Shown here one piece after another: positions 56,420 through 64,000 of a stretch of 64,000 nucleotides of DNA (positions are counted from its first letter, which is position 1; each line of letters starts with the position of its first letter). Source of the DNA: Larix kaempferi. Its lineage: Eukaryota > Streptophyta > Pinopsida > Pinales > Pinaceae. Under the pieces are notes generated by a model. It searched no databases. It was not told the DNA's origin and worked only from the letters and a program-made list of their open reading frames with translations. Location: contig BSBM01000904.1 in NCBI GenBank assembly GCA_027924585.1, positions 16,203,501 through 16,267,500 of the forward strand. The letters are read 5' to 3'. Position numbers and translations under genes: made by a program.

Positions 56420-56930
56420 ATTTAATCCTCCCCCTTTCTTTTTGCGGCTAATAAGCTCTCGAGAGCAGCAGCCGGTTATCCCTCGTCTTTGATTGATCAC
56501 CGGTTGACCATTTTGTTTTATTTTCACCTTGAGTTTACTTCGCGCTTTTTTCTTTTCTTTTCACATTTTGGCGCCTTTTCTTTTTTGTACCATAGTGTCC
56601 TTTCAGTTTCTTTTTCTTTACACCTCTTGTGTTAGCCTAATAAAACTAAAATGCTATAGAGTTAATCTATTTGATATATCATTATTTTCAGCATTGTCAT
56701 TTTGTTTATTTATCTGGATTATTATACATGTATATTGTGCGGCCTAACATGTGGTCTGCAGAGATTGGTATAGTGTCTGCATTTTACAGGACTAGGTACA
56801 TATTGATGATAATGCAGAGAGCATGCTGGTGCATGTACGTTGATGATGATGAGAGGGGTGCTACGGACCAGAGATTCTGTGGTTCTCAAGCACTATCTCC
56901 CTTAGAGCACTTGTCCCAGACAGAGCCAGA
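56420..56930 (+). other. T1 3' untranslated region
   Basis: Pyrimidine-rich start, then ordinary sequence up to the LTR. I find no clear polypurine tract next to 56931, which is unusual. A 175-codon frame (56671-57198) crosses the LTR boundary and is probably fortuitous in its upstream half. Confidence 0.6.
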
Positions 56931-58450
56931 TGTTATCACATTTTATGTCGGGAGCAGATTCCACACTGTAGACTGTGCGGCCGAGGACCGCACAGTACTT
57001 TTTTTTCCAGATCGGAGATTAGCTGCCTTCAGAGGAGACATTTTTGTTCAGATTGCCCTAGCAGATACATCAGAGGGGACAGGCAGTTGGACTTACCATC
57101 TACCACAGGGTTACCTTTCCTTGCCAGGCTTTGACACAAGCCCATTTGAGACAGTGCCTAGTCATATTCTGATAGAGATTGTCACAATACAGTGCTAGTT
57201 TATTATATGCCCGGATTCAACAGAGATCCAGCTCAGATACAGGTTCAGTAGCAGCAGGTATATGGTGCAACAGGTATTGCATATATTGATTATTACTCAT
57301 GTTGCAGATTAGACTCTTTTACACTTGCTAGTACACTAACTTTGCATGAAATGATATATTTGGTGATCTGCTTATGATATGATGTGTTTGGGCCTTTAGT
57401 GATGTTAGTCCACCCCTCTAGTTAGACTTATGTATATGCACGCTGAGTCATGTCCTGCATACTTGGCTTAGACTTGATCACTTAGCCCCTCGGTAGTTGA
57501 CTTTAGCACCATTATCACCTTCTCCACACATCTGACTCATCCATGACACTTCTTCCCCGACTTGGATTTTGATTTGTGATCACGAGGACCCCCTTTCCCC
57601 ACTGATCTCTGAGTTTTCCATGACTCCCTGTTTATTGTGCCTCGGCTCTTTAGTGTGTGAGATACACGGTTAGACCTGGGATTTGGTCCTGTCGGTTGCC
57701 CCCGATGTTGCAATGCAGTTAGGATTGTGTAGCCTCACCGGGTGCTCCCCACTTGTCATCGAAGCTTGTATTACCCACCCCCATTACCTTTGCAGTATGA
57801 GCGCCATGTTTATATCTTTTGAGATATGTATGTAGCCCAAGAGGGCCATGAAGAAATGAAGAAATGAAATGTAAATCAGGCTAAAAAGGCCATTGTATTG
57901 TAAATTGTAAAATCTAGCCAAAAAAGGGCTAAGTATGAAACTCATTGTAAAAATCCATGCAATGTGTTTATGAACACACATGGATTCTGGTCAGCTATAC
58001 ATGTCAGCATTTGTAGTGGTTATTCCTCACCTAGTCCTGCGGGACAAGCAGGTGAGAAGGAGCAAGGGACAAGCTCAAGATTGCCCCCCAGAGTCTCAAG
58101 TTACGGTTTGCCGGACACCCAGTTTGGCGGCTCTAGAAAAGAACCTCACGGAGTTTTCGAATATGGATGTGAGTTGTGGGATACCTGTTAGATGACTAGT
58201 GGTGGTTTCCCTGCACTATACCCATTTGTGAGGCACCGCCCTTCCTTGTGTTTTGTCATGGCATGCTTACCTCAGTGGACCTCACTTTCTCGAGATGTCT
58301 AATGGTCACATGATCCTCATCCTCGTCTTCCCATATCTTTTACCATGTTGTCCACATCACCTAGAGTCAGCAAGGTGGTCAATTCTATGGAGGTGTATAA
58401 CATCCTAGTCTTTTGGAGGTGGTGGGCCCACTTCACCAGGGCTTTGTACT
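56931..58450 (+). repeat. T1 3' LTR, first 1520 bp only
   Basis: Collinear with 47361 to about 48891 and then stops at CCAGGGCTTTGTACT, where the 5' LTR continues with ATTTCGGGATTT. T2 starts at the next base. Two GAAGAAAT units at 57850-57865. Confidence 0.93.
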
Positions 58451-61400
58451 TGTTATCACATTTTATGTCCGGAGCAGCTTCCACTCTGTAGACTGTGCGG
58501 CCGAGGACCGCACAGTACTTTTTTTTCCAGATCGGAGATCAGCTGCCTTCAGAGGAGGCATTTTTGTTCAGATTGCCCCTAGTAGATACATCAGAGGGGA
58601 CAGACGGTTGGACTTACCATCTACCACAGGGTTACCTTTCCTTGCCAGGCTTTGACACAAGCCCTTTTGAGACAGTGCCTAGTCATATTCTAATAGAGAT
58701 TGTCACAATACAGTGCTGGTTTATTGTATGCCTGGATTCAGCAGAGATCCAGCTCAGATAGAGGTTCAGTAGCAGCAGGTATTGGATGTATTGATTATTG
58801 CTCATGTTGTAGATTAGACTCTTTTACACTTGCTAGTACACTAACTTTGCATGAGATGATATATTTGGTGATCTGCTTATGATATGATATGTTTGGGCCT
58901 ATTGGTGATGTTAGTCCACCCCTCCAGTTAGACTTATGTATATGAACGCTGAGTCATGTCCTGTATACTTGGCTTAGACTTGATCACTTAGCCCCTCGAT
59001 AGCTGACTTTAGCACCATTATCACCTTCTCCACCCATCTGACTCATCCGTGACACTTTTTCCCCGACTTGGATTCTGATTTGTGACCACGAGGACCCCCT
59101 TTCCCCACTGATCTCTGAGTTTGCCATGACTCCCTGTTTATTGTGCCTCGGCTCTTTAGTGTGTGAGATACACGGTTAGACCTGGGATTTGCTCTTGTCG
59201 GTTGCCCCCGATGTTGCAATGCAGTTAGGATTGTGTAGCCTCACTGGGTGCTCCCCACTTGTCGTCGAAGCTTGTATTACCCACCCCCATTACCTTTGCA
59301 GTATGAGTGCCATGTTTATATCTTTTGAGATATGTATATAGCCCAAGAGGGCCATGAAGAAATGAAGAAATGAAGAAATGAAATGTAAATCAGGCTAAAA
59401 AGGCCATTGTATTGTAAATTGCAAAATCTAGCCAAAAAGGCCTAAGTATGAAACTCATTGTAAAATCCATGCAATGTGTTTATGAACACACATGGATTCT
59501 GGTCAGCTATACATGTCAGCATTTGTAGTGGTTATTCCTCACCTAGTCCTGTGGGACAAGGAGGTGAGAAGGAGCAAGGGACAAGCTCAAGATTGCCCCC
59601 TAGAGTCTCAAGTTACGGTTTGTCGGACACCTAGTTGGGCGACTCTAGAAAAGAACCTCACGGAGTCTTCGGATACAGATGTGAGTTGTGGGATACTTGT
59701 TAGATGGCTAGTGGTGGTTTCCCTGCACTATACCCATTTGTGAGGTACTGCCCTTCTCCGTGTTTTGTCATGGCACACTTACCTCAGTGGACCCCGCTTT
59801 CCCGAGATGTCTAATGGTCACATGATCTTTATCCTCGTCTTCCCATATCTTTTACCTTGTTGTCCACATCACCTAGAGTCAGCAAGGTGGTCAAGTCTAT
59901 GGAGGTGTATAGCATCCTAGTCTTTTGGAGGTGGTGGGCCCACTTCACCAGGGCCTTGTACTATTTCAGGATTTAATGTATTTTTGATCACCATGATATC
60001 ATTTATTGCTTAGTAATGTACTAACTTGTTTAATTGAGCCTTGTCACTTCATGCTTGCATACAAGTTTCAGCTAGCACTATAGTTGACCAGATTTTACTT
60101 GGTCAAACTGGGTTGACTAGGCCAAAAATGGGCCTGAAAAAATGTTGCGATCGGAATTTCGATTTCGATCATTTATTATCTACAGGGGTTCCATATGAGC
60201 ATGCAACTGACATAATTGCAAAACATTGAGCCATTTGAGAGATTTTTAATTATTATTGGTCAACTTTGACCTGTTTTAATTAAAAATCATGGATTTGGGG
60301 CAAATATTGCCAAAGTGATGGATCGGGGTTGTTCAAGTGGTCATCCCTACTACTTTTGGGGTCCACGATCACATTGCAACAGACAGTTCGGCAATCCGGG
60401 TTATAAAAGTGGGTAAAAAGCCCAATTATCATCTTCAGCCATATAAACCAGCGTAAAATAAATGGAAATCATAATTTTGACTAAGGCAACTATAGTGAAA
60501 TGGCAAAATCAATGGCTGGCATTGGTAAAGGTAAACCATAAGGTAATTTTGGTATGTTTTAACATTGTATTTCATGTTTGTGGGGCCCTCATTTGCCCAG
60601 TTCACCATGGAGGACGAGTTTGCCCATAGGGGGGCGTTTTTCTCCACTAGGGGAATTCGACTTGGTTTATGTTTCATGTATTGAGCCTTATGTATTATGT
60701 TGGGGGGATAAAACATACTATTGACACCCCCCAACACCACTTCATATGTGTATGGACCCCACCCTGGGTCCCTCTCCTCCACATGTGCGCCTCTCTTGGG
60801 GCAATTCGCACCCCCCAGCTAGAGCTAATCTCCTCCATTCGTTTTTGTGGATGGGAGATGATCTCAACCCTCCGTTTTGGGGGAAAACCTAGCTAGAGAG
60901 TGAGCCATCTCTATAAGAGAATGGACTCACCTCCATTGCAGCCTCTTGGCACATTTGTACACTTGAGTTTTGGAGATATAGAGCCATTCTTCCATTGATT
61001 TCTTGAGAGTTCATGTATGGATGTGGATTGTTTGACTGATATTTAGTGATCTTAGCGTTGTTGAGAGATTGTTGTTGTGTTTCCCATCTTTTCTTGGCCA
61101 AATCGATTTGTAGGTGAAAAAGACAGCTGGAGGAGGGCGCAGTTTTGGGAGTGGGAATTCCCCAACTGCTCACATTCTTCAGTGTTTTAACAAGGGATTT
61201 GTTATTGCATTTTCAGCCTTTCAATTCTCTCATCTTGGTCATTTTTTACTTGCTGGTTTAACTATTTTGCTGTACATACTGATTATATCTTATTTGTGGC
61301 AGGTAGCTAGGGCGTTTTTGGCCAGCTGGGAGCTCAAACGCACAAGGAAACACCCGGTTGCTCAACAATTGAATTTGGGAGCTAGTCTTCGGCAATTCCA

Positions 61401-62414
61401 TCCATTTCATTTACTTTCAAGTAGGTTTCTCTTGTTGGTCTCTTATTTTTCAGAATATCACTGTGTGTGTTGAGCAGAAATTTACATAAAAAACCCATAA
61501 AAATACAAAATATTAGTTTTCACGATAGGATTTCTTTTTAATCGAAAACCTAGTAATGATATATGCTAGAACCTCCATATCTTAAGTTTCATTTGAATCC
61601 GACTCCATTTACCCTCAGAACTAGGCGTTGGTCACCTATTGAATTCGCCCTCCTTGGGCATTTCAGCCAATCTCACTGTTGGGTAATTTTCTGGGTTATG
61701 GGTACTTGATATTTGGCTTTAAAACATCTTTTTACCTCACAGGACCAAGTTTTGCTGGCTGGAAGTGAGTATAAACGCTCATTTTTCTATGCCCTAGGTC
61801 CATTTTTCAATTGATTAACTCATTCCCCTAGGGTATTTTCACCTCACTTCTTGCTGGTCTGTTTTTTGTGTTTTAAATCAGTCATTTCAGAATCGTACAA
61901 TCACTAGAAGTACGTTCCAATTGCTGGTCCATCTCTGCCATGTATTGATAAATCATAACGAGCCTCATTTCCCATAGGCAGGGCCCCCAATCACCCTTCT
62001 AGTAAATTTCTGTTTGCTGATTTAATTTCCAACCTTCTAATCTTTCATAGAATTCATCACTTTCATGTGTAATCAGATCTGAATGTGTTTCATCTAGTAT
62101 ACCCTCTCATCCAGAGTCTCGATTCCACTAAGGCTGGAAGAAAACTCACACTTAGTCATCCATTCTGTCTCTCACTTTGTTTATCTTTTGGGTTTGGGTG
62201 TCTGATTGTTGAGTCTCAACCATCACTGGTTGAGTGGGGTCTCCCCCCTGACTTGGTTAAGTGCCTCGTCTAAAGTGACAGTAGCCTTGTTCGGTGTGAC
62301 TTCCGTTCGTTTGAGCGGAGGACCTGGCTATTGCCGGTTACACCTTCCTAGTTGTATCCTCTACCGTCCCTATTGGGATATCTACCACAAACAACTAGAG
62401 ATTGTGTGATAACA
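58451..62414 (+). repeat. T2 5' LTR (3964 bp)
   Basis: TGTTATCACA...TGTGATAACA, full-length match to 47361-51193 with many small differences. Three GAAGAAAT units at 59356-59379. Confidence 0.95.
60911..60919 (+). promoter_or_regulatory. Putative T2 LTR TATA box
   Basis: CTATAAGAG, the counterpart of 49829-49837. Confidence 0.4.
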
Positions 62415-62417
62415 TTT

Positions 62418-62435
62418 TGGCGCCGCTGCCGGGGA
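62418..62435 (+). promoter_or_regulatory. T2 primer-binding site, tRNA-Asp type
   Basis: Same 18 bases as in T1, including the single mismatch to plant tRNA-Asp. Confidence 0.9.
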
Positions 62436-62750
62436 GGTAGAGGCCTACCCGTGTCTGTGTTTGAGTTTGAGTTTTTGTTTGCTTTTTGCCTCTATCACCG
62501 CATCATAACTTAAAACTCAGTTCGCAGATTTTGTCTTGCTTAATTATACAGCCAACATTATTTTTGTTCCACTCTCCACTTCTCCTACGACATCATTTTA
62601 CCTTCGGTGAACAAGGTTCCAAGTTCACCTGGCGACTCCACCCCGCGGCTCCACTGGAGACCGAACCCATCCACTACAACCTTCGTAGTTTAGAGCATTT
62701 TGACACTTTACATGAGACTCCACTGGGAACTCTTAAATTGACAAATCAGA

Positions 62751-64000
62751 ATGGACCCAGATGTTCTCCTTGGCCTCTCACAAACCATTAAAGAATTAAA
62801 TGAACATGTGAGTAGGTCTAGAAGGAGACAAGAGGAAATAAATGAATGGGATGCACAATCCCAATATGGGTATGAACCTGAATATCTTGATGTTTGCGAT
62901 ACCTGCGATGCCCCTCATCACTCTAATGGAATCTTTTTCCTATCCACCCCTAATAGATTGATAAGTCAACCTGAATCTTGTCAATCCCAACCAAGGATTT
63001 TTAGCCAAAATGGTCCGTCGAATCATCATATTAGCCAATATCAAACCCAGCCGGGACCTTCGGTAAACCATTCTCGCCCAATTCAAGCAACCAGAACCTT
63101 TAGGAAACCCAAGCCATCCCCTTTTGACTTTTCAGAAATACATGGGGCACCTCATCTTATGCCAAACGGATACATCAAGAGGTTGCCTCGCTTTTATGGA
63201 AATGATGGAACACCTATTGAAAGTCATTTGGATGCCCTCTGGGACCATATGGAATCTCTGGGTGCTCATGGTGAGGATGTCTATATGCGAGCCCTTGGTG
63301 CGTCCCTAGTAGGGGATGCCTGTTTATGGTTTGATAATTTAGCACCGGGACCCCTCACCGGGTATGACATGTTCACGAGGTTGCTAATAGGTAACTGGGG
63401 TAAGAACATTGATGAGCCTTTGGAATGTCCATCTAACACTGATTGTGTCATGAATGATGATTATATTGATGATCTACTTTCTCGATTGGATCACTCCTCT
63501 CTTGAGATGTTCCAAATCATGAGTGTGCCTACAATCCACAGGAATGTCACAGAGTATCTTGAGAACAATGTTGCAAAATCTCATGCGGAAGTTAAAAGAA
63601 ACATTAATCGAATCATACGAGATACTTTGTTACTCTTACCTGAGGCAATTGCAGGCCGAACCCTATATCTAATTCGCCTTTCTATTGGTGACTCTAGTGA
63701 AGCATCACCTGAGGAGCAACTTCATAATCATCACATGGTTGAAAATTGTCCTGTTCAATGTTCAAACGATCTGAATTGTCACTTAGATTTTAATCATCTC
63801 TCTGAAGAGGAGGAGAGAGGTGAGGATTGTCAGATTTCATGCAAGAAACAATCTAGTGATCATCATATAATTGAAAACCAACTTTGTCAAGACGAATGGA
63901 GTGAAAACATTGATGAATCCATAGAAGAACTACCAAATGAGGATCAATGTCATGAAGACGAGCAGGATAGCAACGATGAAATGAGCAATGATTGTTCTTA
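62751..64000 (+). CDS. T2 gag, open to window end (partial)
   Basis: ATG at 62751 opens a frame with no stop for at least 416 codons; the end lies beyond the window. The start is supported by MDPDVLLGLSQTIKELNEHV (amphipathic N-terminus) and by the leader homology with T1 ending about 40 bases upstream. The capsid segment at about residues 144-215 includes LPRFYGNDGTPIESHLDAL and ALGASLVGDACLWFDNLAPG, matching Retrotrans_gag. Behind it lies a charged stretch and, from about residue 320, an acidic tail rich in Cys and His that has no regular CCHC knuckle so far. It would form the particle. The unbroken frame suggests T2 is younger or under less decay than T1. Confidence 0.88.
   Translation, partial: MDPDVLLGLSQTIKELNEHVSRSRRRQEEINEWDAQSQYGYEPEYLDVCDTCDAPHHSNGIFFLSTPNRLISQPESCQSQPRIFSQNGPSNHHISQYQTQPGPSVNHSRPIQATRTFRKPKPSPFDFSEIHGAPHLMPNGYIKRLPRFYGNDGTPIESHLDALWDHMESLGAHGEDVYMRALGASLVGDACLWFDNLAPGPLTGYDMFTRLLIGNWGKNIDEPLECPSNTDCVMNDDYIDDLLSRLDHSSLEMFQIMSVPTIHRNVTEYLENNVAKSHAEVKRNINRIIRDTLLLLPEAIAGRTLYLIRLSIGDSSEASPEEQLHNHHMVENCPVQCSNDLNCHLDFNHLSEEEERGEDCQISCKKQSSDHHIIENQLCQDEWSENIDESIEELPNEDQCHEDEQDSNDEMSNDCS

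Larger units (their letters stand above)
47361..58450 (+). mobile_element. Tat-like Ty3 retrotransposon T1 (3' LTR interrupted)
   Basis: 5' LTR 47361-51193, tRNA-Asp primer site, internal region 51194-56930, and the first 1520 bp of the 3' LTR (56931-58450). The internal region lacks a capsid domain but has protease, archaeal-type RNase H, RT with degraded native RNase H, and integrase. The second RNase H and tRNA-Asp priming fit the plant Tat/Athila branch. Reading frames are broken by two TAG codons and two frame changes. By eye, 5' and 3' LTR differ at roughly 3-5% of positions in the segments compared. Confidence 0.9.
58451..64000 (+). mobile_element. Tat-like Ty3 retrotransposon T2 (5' half)
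   Basis: A complete LTR, primer site, leader and open gag frame, running off the window. It sits at position 1520 of the T1 3' LTR in the same orientation, most simply by insertion. GTACT (58446-58450) would be its TSD and should recur after its 3' LTR beyond the window. An alternative is an unequal-recombination product. Confidence 0.88.

Noticed and set aside
56671-57198. A 175-codon gene at the T1 3' end
   Set aside because: The frame crosses the LTR boundary and its first half has no counterpart before the other LTRs. Only the LTR part is noted as a possible conserved frame.

Overview
This window looks like intergenic DNA from a large, repeat-rich plant nuclear genome. It carries plant-type LINEs with a DUF4283/zinc-knuckle ORF1, a chromovirus, Tat-like Ty3 elements with LTRs of about 4 kb primed by tRNA-Asp, a decayed Ty1/copia element and a tRNA-derived SINE. 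A gymnosperm is plausible, but no host gene, rRNA or organelle sequence lets me name the organism. I found no convincing host protein-coding gene: essentially everything recognisable is mobile DNA or decayed repeats.

Layout. 0.3-4.9 kb: decayed minus-strand Ty1/copia element containing a LINE scrap and a 144-bp-period duplication. 5.2-9.3 kb: an old 4.1-kb solo LTR with a perfect 5-bp target-site duplication (TSD), related to the Tat-like LTRs at the right end. 9.8-26 kb: a three-level nest. An unclassified repeat (family A) was split by a full-length minus-strand LINE with a 17-bp TSD. The LINE's ORF1 was then split by a very young 6.2-kb chromovirus with two 751-bp LTRs, TSD GTTTT, an initiator-Met primer site and a 1315-codon pol. 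27.2-28.9 kb: 3' remnant of another LINE. 28.9-33.6 kb: AT-rich DNA with repeated tandem duplications at several scales and a SINE. 34-36.5 kb and 45.1-46 kb: a second family A copy split by an 8.5-kb block. That block holds an ORF1-only LINE, a terminal-inverted-repeat element and unclassified repeats.

47.4-64 kb: two Tat-like elements of one family. T1 has its 5' LTR at 47361-51193 and an internal region with protease, an extra RNase H lying BEFORE the reverse transcriptase, RT with a catalytically degraded native RNase H, and integrase. Its 3' LTR breaks off after 1520 bp, exactly where T2 begins with a complete LTR (58451-62414), primer site and an open gag frame running off the window end. 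The simplest reading is that T2 jumped into T1's 3' LTR, so the rest of both lies beyond base 64000.

The observation most worth following is the T1 domain order (protease, archaeal-type RNase H, RT, dead native RNase H, integrase) together with its missing capsid region beside a gag-bearing relative. The nest also gives a clean relative chronology, because several empty or pre-insertion sites are present in the same window.
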